A stretch of 64,000 nt of DNA from Gracilinema caldarium (GCF_029265695.1 NZ_JAJUHW010000004.1:62001-126000); one strand, 5' to 3'. Counted from the stretch's first letter, positions 9,841 through 19,301 are shown. Notes: generated by a model from the letters alone, not told the origin. Numbers and translations: made by a program.

Positions 9841-11724
9841 ATGGCAAAAATCATAATCTGCGAAGATGAAAATATCGTAGCCCTTGATATTAAGCGACAT
9901 CTGGAACGATTTGGTTATGAAGTCGCAGGAATATATGATTGTGCAGAAAATGCAATTTCTGCATGTGCTCGTGATAAGCCCAATCTGGTATTGATGGATA
10001 TACAGCTATCCGGTGCTATGGACGGACTGGACGCCTCAACTATTATTTATCAGAACCACAACATTCCAGTGATCATGCTGACCGCATACGCTGACGATAT
10101 TACGCTAGCACGGGTAAAAGACGGACTCCCCTTTGGCTATATTCTGAAGCCCTTTGAGGACCGGGAATTAAAAACTGCGATAGAAATTGCTCTTTTTCGC
10201 CATGAAATGGACGAAAAACTCCGTAAAAGCGAAGCCCGGTACCGGACCCTGTTCGAAGATGCTCCGACGGCTAATTTTACTGCCGATGGTAATGGTATTT
10301 TAACAGACTGCAATACAACCTTTATCAAACTTCTCGATATTAAAAACAAAGAAGATGTAATAGGGCAGTCTATTTTTTCATACTTTGCCGATACAGACAA
10401 TGGCAATCGTCTTTGGCAGTCCTTTTTAAATCGTACTAATGGTGTTTCACAGGATTGGGAACTTAAAAGATCTGATGGAACTAGAGTGTTTGTGCTGGCA
10501 ACCCTTTCTATCCTACCCCGAACCGAAGACAAACCCTTGGAAATACAGGGCTATCTCCTGGACAATACGGAACACCGAGATCTGGAAAACCAATTGCGAC
10601 AGGCTCAAAAAATGGAAGCCATCGGCCGTTTAGCTGGCGGTATAGCCCATGATTTTAATAACATTATTACCGCCATTATGGGGTACGGTAATCTGCTCCG
10701 AGAAGATATTGAAGATAATCCGCTGCTCAAAGAAGAGGTAGAAGGAATACTTTCTGCTACCCAGCGGGCGGTTAACCTTACAAGGCAATTGCTTTCTTTC
10801 TCCCGCAAACAAGCTGTTGAGGCAAAGGTGGTCAATATCCACGATATCCTCAAGGATCTGGAAAAAATGATCCAGCGCTTGGTAAACGAAAATATTCAGG
10901 TGACTTTGGCGCTGAACGCCAGTACCCCCTTTGTTTCGATAGATCCAGGGCAGTTTGAACAGACTATTGTGAACCTGGTAGTAAATGCCCGGGATGCCAT
11001 AAAGGGAAATGGGTCTATTATTATTCAGACAAAAAGCGTGATCTGTGATAATACATGTCACCAACATGGTATAAAACAAGGGAAATGGCTGCAAATAATA
11101 GTAAAAGACAATGGTTGCGGCATCTCCGCAGAAGATATGCAGCATATATTTGAACCCTTTTTTACCACTAAGGAAAAAGACAAAGGAACCGGTCTCGGCC
11201 TTTCCACGGTGTATGCAATTATTTCACGCAGCGGCGGCCAAATTGCTGTAGAAAGTACGGTCGGCGCGGGGACTACCTTTTTTATCTACTTACCCGAAGT
11301 AGAAGAGAAATCAGAGTCTATCTCCAATACAGCCCAGAAGGTAGAACCAAAAACCCGGTCGGGTACCATTATTGTCGCTGAGGATGATGAGTTTATTCGA
11401 GGGCTTATTAGCAGGCTGCTTGCAAAAAGCGGCTACCGAGTATTAGAGTCCACCGATCCCCATGATGCGATCCGAATAGCGGAACATGAAAAAGACTATA
11501 TGCTTCTCACCGATATCGTCATGCCCCAAATGAATGGATATGATCTTGCCACCAGGTTAAGTGAGAAGAGTCCGGGATTAAAGGTTCTTTTTATTTCAGG
11601 GTACCAGGACCGGTCTTTTATTGTGCCGGAAAAGAACCTTGAAAATATAAAAAGTCTTTTCCTTGAAAAACCTTTTTCCCACGAAGTACTGCTTGAGACG
11701 ATCGATAAACTCGCAGTACTCTAG
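9841..11724 (+). CDS. Hybrid sensor histidine kinase (REC-PAS-HisKA-HATPase-REC)
   Basis: N-terminal receiver, PAS-like segment, H-box GGIAHDFNNIITAI, N-box NLVVNARDAI, G-box KGTGLGLSTVY, C-terminal receiver (LLTDIVMPQMNG). Confidence 0.93.
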   Translation: MAKIIICEDENIVALDIKRHLERFGYEVAGIYDCAENAISACARDKPNLVLMDIQLSGAMDGLDASTIIYQNHNIPVIMLTAYADDITLARVKDGLPFGYILKPFEDRELKTAIEIALFRHEMDEKLRKSEARYRTLFEDAPTANFTADGNGILTDCNTTFIKLLDIKNKEDVIGQSIFSYFADTDNGNRLWQSFLNRTNGVSQDWELKRSDGTRVFVLATLSILPRTEDKPLEIQGYLLDNTEHRDLENQLRQAQKMEAIGRLAGGIAHDFNNIITAIMGYGNLLREDIEDNPLLKEEVEGILSATQRAVNLTRQLLSFSRKQAVEAKVVNIHDILKDLEKMIQRLVNENIQVTLALNASTPFVSIDPGQFEQTIVNLVVNARDAIKGNGSIIIQTKSVICDNTCHQHGIKQGKWLQIIVKDNGCGISAEDMQHIFEPFFTTKEKDKGTGLGLSTVYAIISRSGGQIAVESTVGAGTTFFIYLPEVEEKSESISNTAQKVEPKTRSGTIIVAEDDEFIRGLISRLLAKSGYRVLESTDPHDAIRIAEHEKDYMLLTDIVMPQMNGYDLATRLSEKSPGLKVLFISGYQDRSFIVPEKNLENIKSLFLEKPFSHEVLLETIDKLAVL

Positions 11725-11792
11725 GTACATACCAAAATTGTTCTGATACCTTCTCTGCCAGCTAAGAAAAGTAATATTCAGGCATCGAGTCC

Positions 11793-11821
11793 TTGCGGTT
11801 TTAGAGAATTTCCGCTATAGT
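11793..11821 (+). promoter_or_regulatory. Sigma-70-type promoter TTGCGG-N17-TATAGT upstream of lepA
   Basis: -35 at 11793-11798, -10 at 11816-11821; ATG 11830 lies 8 nt after the -10. Confidence 0.6.
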
Positions 11822-11829
11822 CCGCCCAT

Positions 11830-13635
11830 ATGAATGAGACAGAGCATATCAGGAATTTTTGTATTATAGCCCACATAGATCACGGAAAATCCACCCTGGC
11901 GGATCGGCTTATCCAGAAGGCAAAACTGGTGGATGACCGTAATTTCCAGAATCAAATTCTGGATAATATGGATATTGAACGAGAACGGGGGATTACGATT
12001 AAGAGCCAGGCAGTAACGATTCCCTACCATAGCCTGGACGGCAAGGATTATGAACTTAACTTTGTAGATACCCCCGGCCATGTGGACTTTACCTACGAAG
12101 TTTCCAGGGCAATCAGCTCCTGTGAAGGGGCCCTTCTTCTTGTGGATGCAACCCAGGGAGTACAGGCCCAAACCCTTTCCAATATGTACCTTGCATTGGA
12201 ACACAATTTGGAAATAATTCCGGTAATTAACAAGATTGATATGCCTGCCGCCGATGTAGAGTCCACTAAACATCAAATTGAACACGATTTGGGGCTCGAT
12301 GCGGAGCATGCGCTTTTAGTCTCTGCTAAACAGGGAATCGGTATTGATGAGCTTTTCGAAGCAATAGTTCATCGTATCCCCGCGCCTCGCGGCAGTTCGG
12401 ACAATCCTCTCCAGGCTCTCATTTTTGACTGCCACTACGATCCCTATCGGGGCGTCATTGTCCACCTTCGGGTGTTCCAGGGACATATAAAGCCGGGAAT
12501 GAAAATCCGCTTTATGAACAACAACGCAGAGTATGAGGTAGAAACGGTTGGTGTCTTTAAGCTTGCCCTGGTCGAACAGCCGGAACTTAAAGCCGGAAGC
12601 GTGGGCTACATGATAGCGGGCATAAAAACCGTGAGCGATGTACGGGTCGGTGACACGGTTACCAATGCAGAGCGTCCCTGCGACAAGCCCCTGCCGGGCT
12701 TTAAGGAAGTAAAACCCGTTGTATTCTCATCAATATACCCTGTGGATTCAAATGACTACGAAGAACTCAAGGACAGCCTCGAAAAACTTAAATTAAACGA
12801 TGCCTCGCTTATTTACGAAAAGGATTCATCCGCTGCCCTCGGGTTTGGGTTCCGATGCGGCTTTCTTGGCCTTTTGCACCTGGAGGTTGTACAGGAACGG
12901 CTCGAACGGGAATTTGACCAATCTATTATCTTTACCGCCCCCTCGGTTAAATATAAGCTCCATTTGCGGAACGGCGAAGAAATCTATGTGGACAATCCCA
13001 CCGAATATCCCGATGAGGGGAAAATAGACAGCGCAGAGGAACCCTACATCCGCGCATCCATTATCACACCCACGACCTATCTGGGGTCAATTATGAGCCT
13101 CTGCACGGAAAAACGGGGTGTCCAGACCAACATGACCTATTTGGACGAAAAACGGGTGGAGCTGATTTATGAGATGCCCCTGGCCGAGGTCCTTTTTGAT
13201 TTTTATGACAAGCTCAAAAGTATAAGCCGCGGATATGCGAGCTTTGATTACGACATAACGGGCTACAAGCCCACAGAACTGGTTAAGCTTGATATTCTCT
13301 TAAACGGCAAGGTGGTCGACGCCCTTTCCCAGCTTGTGTTCAAGGGCAATGCCTACGAACGGGCCCGTACCATTTGTGAGCGCCTCAGGGATGAAATTCC
13401 CCGCCAGCAGTTTAAGATTCCCATACAGGGTGCTATCGGCAGCCAGATTATCGCTCGGGAAACCGTAAATGCCCTGCGAAAGGACGTCCTTGCCAAGTGT
13501 TACGGCGGAGATATTACCCGTAAACGGAAACTCCTTGAAAAACAGAAGGAAGGCAAGAAACGCATGAAAATGGTGGGCGACGTAGAACTACCCCAGAATG
13601 CATTTCTTGCGGTCCTAAAATCTAAGGACGAGTAA
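11830..13635 (+). CDS. lepA: Elongation factor 4 (LepA)
   Basis: [27 protein letters not shown], characteristic LepA C-terminal region. Confidence 0.97.
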   Translation: MNETEHIRNFCIIAHIDHGKSTLADRLIQKAKLVDDRNFQNQILDNMDIERERGITIKSQAVTIPYHSLDGKDYELNFVDTPGHVDFTYEVSRAISSCEGALLLVDATQGVQAQTLSNMYLALEHNLEIIPVINKIDMPAADVESTKHQIEHDLGLDAEHALLVSAKQGIGIDELFEAIVHRIPAPRGSSDNPLQALIFDCHYDPYRGVIVHLRVFQGHIKPGMKIRFMNNNAEYEVETVGVFKLALVEQPELKAGSVGYMIAGIKTVSDVRVGDTVTNAERPCDKPLPGFKEVKPVVFSSIYPVDSNDYEELKDSLEKLKLNDASLIYEKDSSAALGFGFRCGFLGLLHLEVVQERLEREFDQSIIFTAPSVKYKLHLRNGEEIYVDNPTEYPDEGKIDSAEEPYIRASIITPTTYLGSIMSLCTEKRGVQTNMTYLDEKRVELIYEMPLAEVLFDFYDKLKSISRGYASFDYDITGYKPTELVKLDILLNGKVVDALSQLVFKGNAYERARTICERLRDEIPRQQFKIPIQGAIGSQIIARETVNALRKDVLAKCYGGDITRKRKLLEKQKEGKKRMKMVGDVELPQNAFLAVLKSKDE

Positions 13636-13662
13636 GACGGGAAAAGGGGGCTAGGTGGTTGC

Positions 13663-15387
13663 TTAGGGTTGATTAGCATTTTTAAGGGCCAGCTCTACTA
13701 TTTTGATGAAGTAGTCGAGCTCTGCGCGAACCCGTTTTAAAAAACTGATGTCATTGGTCCCGGGACGCTGCCTGCCGGCAGCGGCGCATTCCGGGACATG
13801 GGCCCATAGGTAATCGCAGTAGTCTATTAGCTGGTCGAGCTCGTCCGCCGCCGCCGGAGCTTCACCGGAGAGTATAGCCCTGAGCCGCCTCAGAGACGCA
13901 AGCTCCTCGGTGAGCAGGGCCTGGATGGCAGCACACCTATCGGTGCCATCTCCATCATGGGGGCTAGTTGCAGGCGATCCGCCTTGTAGGTTCATCAATA
14001 TGCTAATATTCTGCTCTTCTCGTACAAAATTATTTGGTGAGAGCTCTGATTCGTGACTTGAGGGCTCTTCAAAAAGCTCCGAAAGGCTCCCTCGGCGGAT
14101 ATGCAAATCAAGCCCCGCGGGCCGTATATCTACAAGACGCTCATGGGAAGCAAATTCCCTGACAAAAAGATCCCGGTACCGCTGCAATACCCGATCGGTG
14201 TACATCATTTGTCCATTTATATCTAAAACTTTTTGTATATCCCGATGATAAATAGCTGTTTCCATCGCAAGCGGAGCGAAGCGGTTGTGCGTATTATAGC
14301 GTTTTTGATACCCGGGGCTGGATTTTGCATGGTACTGTTCCGGTGTAAAAGCAAAGTCGAGACCCGCAATATACACAGGTCCATCGGTTATGGTTAGTGC
14401 AATATGGGTAGCCGAGAGTCCTACGGAGCCTAGGGGCGGAAAGGTTGTTGGCAGCAGGTCTCTTTGTTTAAGTCTTTTAAAAAAGGCAAGCTCAGTCCAG
14501 GGGGTAAAGAAAAAGCAGGTTTTATCCTCGGGGATTAACAAGGTTCCCGGATGAGCAGAAAGGTCCATGGCAAGCAAAAAATCCTGTGAGCCGTAACCGA
14601 CAAAATCTTTGAGGTTCCAAATTTGGGATTCCAGGGCAACTACGATATCAACCGGAATGGATCGGGCAATAAAAGACTGAAGGGCCGTATCGACACAGAG
14701 TATTCTAAATGGTCTCGTTTCCTTGTGTCGAAGTCCAGGATATTCTCTAACGAGCTGGTCTAAAAGGGTATCCAGGCTGGGGCCCGCTGCAGCCATGAGC
14801 AGCGGTGTCTTACCGAAATGTATTTTATGCATTGGCGTTGTTCGGCCGAGAAGCGGGAGATTGCGCAGGGCGTTTTTTGCATAAAGACGTCCCATACGGG
14901 TTAGGGTCATTGCATTTGCCCAGTCTGTCGCAATATCAGTCTGCAGGCTATGGAGCAGCTCTTTGTATTGGTTTTCATATAAGGTCCATCCGGCATTGAG
15001 AGTTATTAGTTCTACCCGGCGAAATCTTCGAGGGCCCCAGTGCATGCGGACAAAGCTGCACAACTTTTCTGATGAATCTGTTGAAATATATGGAACTTCA
15101 GCGGGTATGTGGGCTAAAAACTCATCCTTTGTTGCATGAAAGAGAGCTTCATCTATTTCTAATGCCAAGATAGAGGAATTTACAGGTAATGACTGCAGGA
15201 TCAGAGAAATGCCATAACCAAAGAGGGGGCTGGCAATTAAGTAAAGCGTTCTTTCTTTTAATTGGTATGTCCGGGCTGCTTTCTCTGCCTGTGCGATAGG
15301 ATCGATGGTAGAAAGCAGCGTTTTGCCCTGGTAGGAAAGTGAAAAACCCCGGCGAGCCGGTAGCTGCCGGGGAAATTCATGCATCAT
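13663..15387 (-). CDS. DUF115/6-hydroxymethylpterin pyrophosphokinase MptE-like (MAF-type) protein
   Basis: LLMAAAGPSLDTLLDQL, RILCVDTALQSFIARSIPVDIVVALE...GSVGLSATHIAL...GPVYIAGLDFAFT typical of DUF115/MAF proteins. Confidence 0.78.
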   Translation of the reverse strand: MMHEFPRQLPARRGFSLSYQGKTLLSTIDPIAQAEKAARTYQLKERTLYLIASPLFGYGISLILQSLPVNSSILALEIDEALFHATKDEFLAHIPAEVPYISTDSSEKLCSFVRMHWGPRRFRRVELITLNAGWTLYENQYKELLHSLQTDIATDWANAMTLTRMGRLYAKNALRNLPLLGRTTPMHKIHFGKTPLLMAAAGPSLDTLLDQLVREYPGLRHKETRPFRILCVDTALQSFIARSIPVDIVVALESQIWNLKDFVGYGSQDFLLAMDLSAHPGTLLIPEDKTCFFFTPWTELAFFKRLKQRDLLPTTFPPLGSVGLSATHIALTITDGPVYIAGLDFAFTPEQYHAKSSPGYQKRYNTHNRFAPLAMETAIYHRDIQKVLDINGQMMYTDRVLQRYRDLFVREFASHERLVDIRPAGLDLHIRRGSLSELFEEPSSHESELSPNNFVREEQNISILMNLQGGSPATSPHDGDGTDRCAAIQALLTEELASLRRLRAILSGEAPAAADELDQLIDYCDYLWAHVPECAAAGRQRPGTNDISFLKRVRAELDYFIKIVELALKNANQP

Positions 15388-15396
15388 AGAATACGG

Positions 15397-16935
15397 TTAT
15401 TTATTGCTGGCCATAAAAGTGCGGACAAAGGTATCAAAGAACTGGTCCTTAAGTTTTTTGCTGTTTAAGAAATAATTCCGCAAGGTCCGCTCAGAGTACT
15501 GGCCGGCAACATAGTTATAATAGTAATTGATGACAGCAGAGGTAGAATCATCAGCTTTTATTTCAGAAACGGGATTGAGAACAATCACGTTGTCACCCAC
15601 CACGAAAGGCTTGGATGGCGTCTGTAGGGGCGTAGAAAAAGCGGTTTTCCAGAATGTTTCGTTTATAGACGCTGAAGCAAGCTCTTTTACATTCATCGAG
15701 CTTAATCCTTTAAAAATCTCGATATCACCATAGTTGAGAGAGAGGGGACCAAAGGATTTCTTTTCCAAAGCCATTGCGGATGCGGCGTTAGCAAAACCCA
15801 TGGTACGCGCTTTTTCAGCAAAACTATTAGCCTGAGCGATGAGGTAATCTTCAATTTTTCCTTTTTCAAAGGAAACCATATAAGATCGGGCCTTTTCGAG
15901 CAGTGCTTTGTCAGGGGTCGTGACAGGCCGGGGATCTTCTTCTGCGCGGTAGAATGCCCAGCCGGATGGACCTTTAACAATTTCACTCAGAGAACCCTTT
16001 GTAAGATTGAGTACCTTTTCTTTGCTTGCAGTATCGGTTATTTCAGTGGCGAGTTCATAGGCATATTTTAGCCCCGTGTCTCCGCCCTTGTCGGCAAATT
16101 CATCCTTTGAATGGGTTTTTGCTGCATCTTCAAAACTGACGGTGCCATTTTTTACAGAATCATAGACCTTTTTTGCATCCCCTTCGCTGGAGCTGATAGT
16201 AATTTTGGAAAGGTGTACCTGTTTGAATAGATCGGGATTTGCACTTATAAAGGCAGCTACTTCGCTGTCGGGATAGGATGCGAGAGGAAATACGACCATA
16301 TCAAAACTGCGTTCGGGGGATGCCATGGAAATAACGAAGTCTTTTTCCTGGCTCGAGATGCGCAGATTGAGGGTGTCTTCCATATAGCGTTCTAATGCAA
16401 TCTGGGCCTCCAGATCTCGCCGGAGATTCATCCTGTCCGCTTCCGATATAGCTTTATATCGGGCCGCAGAAAATTTACCGTTTTCCTGGAACACCGGAAG
16501 GGCTGCCATTCGTTTATCCACGAGCACCTCTGGGGTTTTGTATCCAGTCTTTTTCATTTCCTGCAGGGCAGCGGTCTGAATAACGGTGCTTTCAAAAGCG
16601 GCCCGCCAAACCTGGAAAGCAGCGTATTGGTTATTTTGGTCCTGACCGGAGGATCGTAGCTGTTCACTATAATAGTCCCGTTGCTGGGCGAAGTAATTGC
16701 CGGGGATAAACTCAATCGGAACACCGTCATAGGAGCCGAAGGATAACCTGCCACCTTCAGCCAGGCTGTTTGCTTTGGGCGCCATAGCGGGAACCAGCAC
16801 AAAGGCAATCACAGTAAAAAGGGTGATGAGGATAGAGCCCGTATAAAGAGCGGGATGGGCTTTGAAACGGCGGACAAATTCCTGCCATCCAGAGACCTCA
16901 TTCTGTGCAACAGGCTTTTTTTCTTTTGATGCCAT
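15397..16935 (-). CDS. SurA/PpiD-like periplasmic foldase with parvulin-type segment
   Basis: N-terminal TM segment, SurA_N-like region, parvulin-like KTHSKDEFADKGGDTG. Confidence 0.8.
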   Translation of the reverse strand: MASKEKKPVAQNEVSGWQEFVRRFKAHPALYTGSILITLFTVIAFVLVPAMAPKANSLAEGGRLSFGSYDGVPIEFIPGNYFAQQRDYYSEQLRSSGQDQNNQYAAFQVWRAAFESTVIQTAALQEMKKTGYKTPEVLVDKRMAALPVFQENGKFSAARYKAISEADRMNLRRDLEAQIALERYMEDTLNLRISSQEKDFVISMASPERSFDMVVFPLASYPDSEVAAFISANPDLFKQVHLSKITISSSEGDAKKVYDSVKNGTVSFEDAAKTHSKDEFADKGGDTGLKYAYELATEITDTASKEKVLNLTKGSLSEIVKGPSGWAFYRAEEDPRPVTTPDKALLEKARSYMVSFEKGKIEDYLIAQANSFAEKARTMGFANAASAMALEKKSFGPLSLNYGDIEIFKGLSSMNVKELASASINETFWKTAFSTPLQTPSKPFVVGDNVIVLNPVSEIKADDSTSAVINYYYNYVAGQYSERTLRNYFLNSKKLKDQFFDTFVRTFMASNK

Positions 16936-17127
16936 AGAGTTATGTACCTCTCTGCGTTGAAGCTCGACGTTTACGGTTCAATAAAAAATTGCACCGCGGG
17001 CAGTAAACCATACCATGCAAGCAAAGGGTCGTCAATGACTTTGAACCGATATGAAATGGAGAAGAAAAGGTAAAAGTCGGTTGCTTATGAAAACGCTTCG
17101 GTCATTAAAAATTTTAAGCAAAACTGC

Positions 17128-17156
17128 TTGACATAAAAATAGTATTTCGATATATT
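17128..17156 (+). promoter_or_regulatory. tRNA promoter TTGACA-N17-TATATT
   Basis: -35 at 17128-17133, -10 at 17151-17156, 12 bp before the tRNA-Asp 5' end. Confidence 0.8.
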
Positions 17157-17168
17157 CACAACCGTTAC

Positions 17169-17242
17169 GGGGGCGTAGCGAAGCTGGTTATCGCGCTGGC
17201 CTGTCAAGCCGGAGATCGCGGGTTCAAGCCCCGTCGCTCCCG
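17169..17242 (+). tRNA. tRNA-Asp (GTC)
   Basis: Acceptor GGGGGCG/CGCTCCC with G73; anticodon arm CTGGC-CTGTCAA-GCCGG; T-arm GCGGGTTCAAGCCCCGT; no encoded CCA. Confidence 0.95.
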
Positions 17243-17244
17243 TA

Positions 17245-17274
17245 AAGCCCGTCCAATTTTGGACGGGCTTTTTT
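17245..17274 (+). terminator. Rho-independent terminator after tRNA-Asp
   Basis: AAGCCCGTCC-AATTTT-GGACGGGCTT followed by TTTT. Confidence 0.85.
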
Positions 17275-17318
17275 CCATATAAGCGTTGTAACAAAATTAA
17301 TAAAAAGCAACAGAATGA

Positions 17319-17391
17319 CGGGCTGTAGCGCAGGGGCTAGCGCGCTTGGTTCGGGACCAAGATGTCGGCGGTTCAAATCCGCCCAGCCCGA
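17319..17391 (+). tRNA. tRNA-Pro (CGG)
   Basis: Acceptor CGGGCTG/CAGCCCG; anticodon arm CTTGG-TTCGGGA-CCAAG; T-arm GGCGGTTCAAATCCGCC; A73. Confidence 0.95.
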
Positions 17392-17405
17392 GGAATACTC
17401 AAAAG
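17374..17405 (+). repeat. tRNA-Pro 3'-end repeat, copy 1 (within and beyond the functional tRNA)
   Basis: CAAATCCGCCCAGCCCGAGGAATACTCAAAAG, 32 bp identical to 17590-17621. Confidence 0.95.
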
Positions 17406-17430
17406 ATCACCATTTCTGGTGGTCTTTTTT
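17405..17430 (+). terminator. Terminator after tRNA-Pro
   Basis: GATCACC-N6-GGTGGTC then TTTTTT. Confidence 0.75.
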
Positions 17431-17471
17431 ATTTAGCGGGCAGTGTCTTTAATAAACGTAGAGGCGAGGGC

Positions 17472-17600
17472 GGGCGGATTTGAAACGGAGCAGGCGCGCC
17501 GCGAAGGCGGCTGAAAGCGCCCAGGGATGGGCGCGGCAGCCTGCGGAGGCGGGCTGGAGTGTGGATGCAGGAAGCGTCCGCACGGAAGCCAAATCCGCCC
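17472..17600. other. Structured 129-nt segment bounded by an 11-bp perfect inverted repeat; candidate ncRNA or mini-insertion
   Basis: GGGCGGATTTG (17472-17482) pairs with CAAATCCGCCC (17590-17600); inside are GCCGC-GAAG-GCGGC, GCGCCCA-GGGA-TGGGCGC and CAGCC...GGCTG hairpins. Confidence 0.5.
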
Positions 17601-17621
17601 AGCCCGAGGAATACTCAAAAG
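17590..17621 (+). repeat. tRNA-Pro 3'-end repeat, copy 2 (no 5' half)
   Basis: 32 bp identical to 17374-17405. Confidence 0.95.
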
Positions 17622-17645
17622 CCGCATTGTTCAATGCGGCTTTTT
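17621..17645 (+). terminator. Terminator after copy 2
   Basis: GCCGCATT-GTTC-AATGCGGC then TTTTT. Confidence 0.85.
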
Positions 17646-17680
17646 CGTTTTAAGGATGAAGCGGGCGCTGCATAGCAGCG

Positions 17681-17701
17681 TCCGCCCAGCCCGAGGAATA
17701 C
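17681..17701 (+). repeat. tRNA-Pro 3'-end repeat, copy 3 (no 5' half)
   Basis: TCCGCCCAGCCCGAGGAATAC, 21 bp identical to copies 1 and 2. Confidence 0.93.
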
Positions 17702-17706
17702 GAGAA

Positions 17707-17742
17707 GGGGATGTCCAACTAGTTTAGGACATCCCCATTTTA
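17707..17742 (+). terminator. Terminator-like hairpin after copy 3
   Basis: GGGGATGTCC-N10-GGACATCCCC then ATTTTA. Confidence 0.75.
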
Positions 17743-17799
17743 TTTAACGAGCAGTGTTATCAGTGAACCCATAGGCGGAGGCGGGCTGGAGTCTACCCT

Positions 17800-18717
17800 T
17801 TATAAGTCCTCAGGTAAGCTATTAGCATCTAAGACAAGAGAATGGATCCGGTCAAGTTCTACATAGATATAGGGGTTCCCATCATAATCATGGATTCCTG
17901 CACCTTTTTCAGGAATACGGAGCCCTGCAATCTCCTTGGAACCCTCAAAAGGAGTAGCCCACCTGTCTTTTAGATTACGGCCCTTTACCTCCGCATAACG
18001 ATCTTCGGAACGCCAGTTAACAGGCCGGCCTTCGCTGTCCACAGTCATCACCGCCGATACGGCCATTCCTGCATAGGTCATGGAAAGTTCGATGCTGTTG
18101 CTTCCAATCTGACGAAACTTAAGCGGCAGGCTAAAGTACGCGAGTGGACAAAGGGTGAGATCGTTGAGGAATGTAACGAAGGCGGAGATGGCCATTTCAG
18201 GCCCTTTGGAATCCACAACCTTAATGAGGTCCATCGCCTTGATAAGCATTCTGCCCTGGCCTTCTAAAAAGGAGTCGATACCCTTCATAGGTGGCTTGGT
18301 GGAGCTCAAGTAAACCACCCTGGCAGGATTGTCTAAACGGTTATACTGTCTCATGATGAGAGGCATCCAGGGTTCAGTCGGGCCATTTCGTATTCGGCCT
18401 TCCAGAATCACCGAAAAGGATGAAATGCGGTTTTTCCCTGCTACCTGTGCGTTACGGAAATACCGCTGAGCTGGTTCTGGTAAAATATCAATGTCAGCTT
18501 CTGTTATCACAGATCCAGGCGCACCCATTGATATTGAAACCCATTGAGCGGTTTTATTCTGCGGTGCTGTGCCTCTTGCATAGTCAAAAGCCTGTGGAAG
18601 GGAGCGAGCGCGTTTTACATTTGCTTTAGCTTGACCTTCGAGGCCGACAAAACGTATTGCTATGATGAGGGCTGTGCAAAGAGTAATGGAGATGATGAAA
18701 AGTATAGGTTTGTTCAT
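17800..18717 (-). CDS. Conserved hypothetical protein, DUF6544-like
   Basis: ORF with N-terminal TM; segment YAGMAVSAVMTVDSEGRPVNWRSEDRYAEVKG...[20 protein letters not shown] resembles DUF6544-type proteins. Confidence 0.65.
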   Translation of the reverse strand: MNKPILFIISITLCTALIIAIRFVGLEGQAKANVKRARSLPQAFDYARGTAPQNKTAQWVSISMGAPGSVITEADIDILPEPAQRYFRNAQVAGKNRISSFSVILEGRIRNGPTEPWMPLIMRQYNRLDNPARVVYLSSTKPPMKGIDSFLEGQGRMLIKAMDLIKVVDSKGPEMAISAFVTFLNDLTLCPLAYFSLPLKFRQIGSNSIELSMTYAGMAVSAVMTVDSEGRPVNWRSEDRYAEVKGRNLKDRWATPFEGSKEIAGLRIPEKGAGIHDYDGNPYIYVELDRIHSLVLDANSLPEDL

Positions 18718-19112
18718 GGCGTCTCCATCTTTTCAGCGGTAGCTTTTTCCAGGGCGTCCTGGATTGCCCGGAGAATCACCCTGCTGCTGCCGGTAGCGCC
18801 GCTTACCGCATCTACTTTAAGACTCTGAGCCTCGACCACCCGGTCTACAATTGCCTCAGCAGGCTTCCCTCTGCCGCAGTCATGCCGGAGTATGGTAATT
18901 TGAGAGATCCTGTGATCAGCAGTATCAACCGAAACTTGAACCTTTACCAAGGTGGTATTCCACGCTCCAATCCATGTTCCGTCCGCTGTTTTTGAAAGAT
19001 CCGGATCGACGATTTCTATGTTGTCGAATTCTTCCATAAAATTACAGCTGCCTAATGTAAGGGAGAAAATAACTGCAAGCAGTACCGCCCATGGTTGTTT
19101 TGTCAGTATCAT
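18714..19112 (-). CDS. FMN-binding domain lipoprotein
   Basis: Signal plus lipobox (LTLGSC); DGTWIGAWNTTLVKVQVSV and VDAVSGATGSSRVI (FMN-binding S/T-G-A-T motif). Confidence 0.8.
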   Translation of the reverse strand: MILTKQPWAVLLAVIFSLTLGSCNFMEEFDNIEIVDPDLSKTADGTWIGAWNTTLVKVQVSVDTADHRISQITILRHDCGRGKPAEAIVDRVVEAQSLKVDAVSGATGSSRVILRAIQDALEKATAEKMETP

Positions 19113-19185
19113 ATAAGCTCCTTCTGTGCTTTAATGCAAATGTACTAGCCGCCCCCCAGGGCTTAGTTCTCATCAAACTGTAATT

Positions 19186-19230
19186 GTTAACAGTGTTCAC
19201 ATTTTCTAATCTATAGTTAACGATGTTAAC
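19186..19230. promoter_or_regulatory. Paired operator-like sites GTTAAC-N3-GTTMAC
   Basis: GTTAACAGTGTTCAC (19186-19200) and GTTAACGATGTTAAC (19216-19230), 30 bp apart; minus-strand TTGACA at 19242-19237. Confidence 0.6.
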
Positions 19231-19301
19231 ATTATTTGTCAAGGGGGTCTTAATACCATGTTTTTATACACCATTGCAATCATATATAAAAAATAGTATA
19301 T

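Noticed and set aside
10630-11145. 171-aa minus-strand ORF inside the hybrid kinase gene
   Set aside because: Overlaps the kinase H/N-box coding region; no independent support.
17590-17701. Additional tRNA-Pro genes
   Set aside because: Only the T-arm/acceptor 3' portion is duplicated; no D-arm or anticodon arm, so these are not functional tRNAs.
17433-17727. Short ORFs (60-66 aa) across the tRNA-Pro repeat cluster
   Set aside because: They cross hairpins and repeats, are Pro/Arg-rich by composition and lack RBSs; repeat/RNA structure explains the region better.
17300-19260. Genomic island integrated at tRNA-Pro
   Set aside because: att-like duplications exist, but no integrase, phage or conjugation gene is present between or near the copies, so an island is not claimed.
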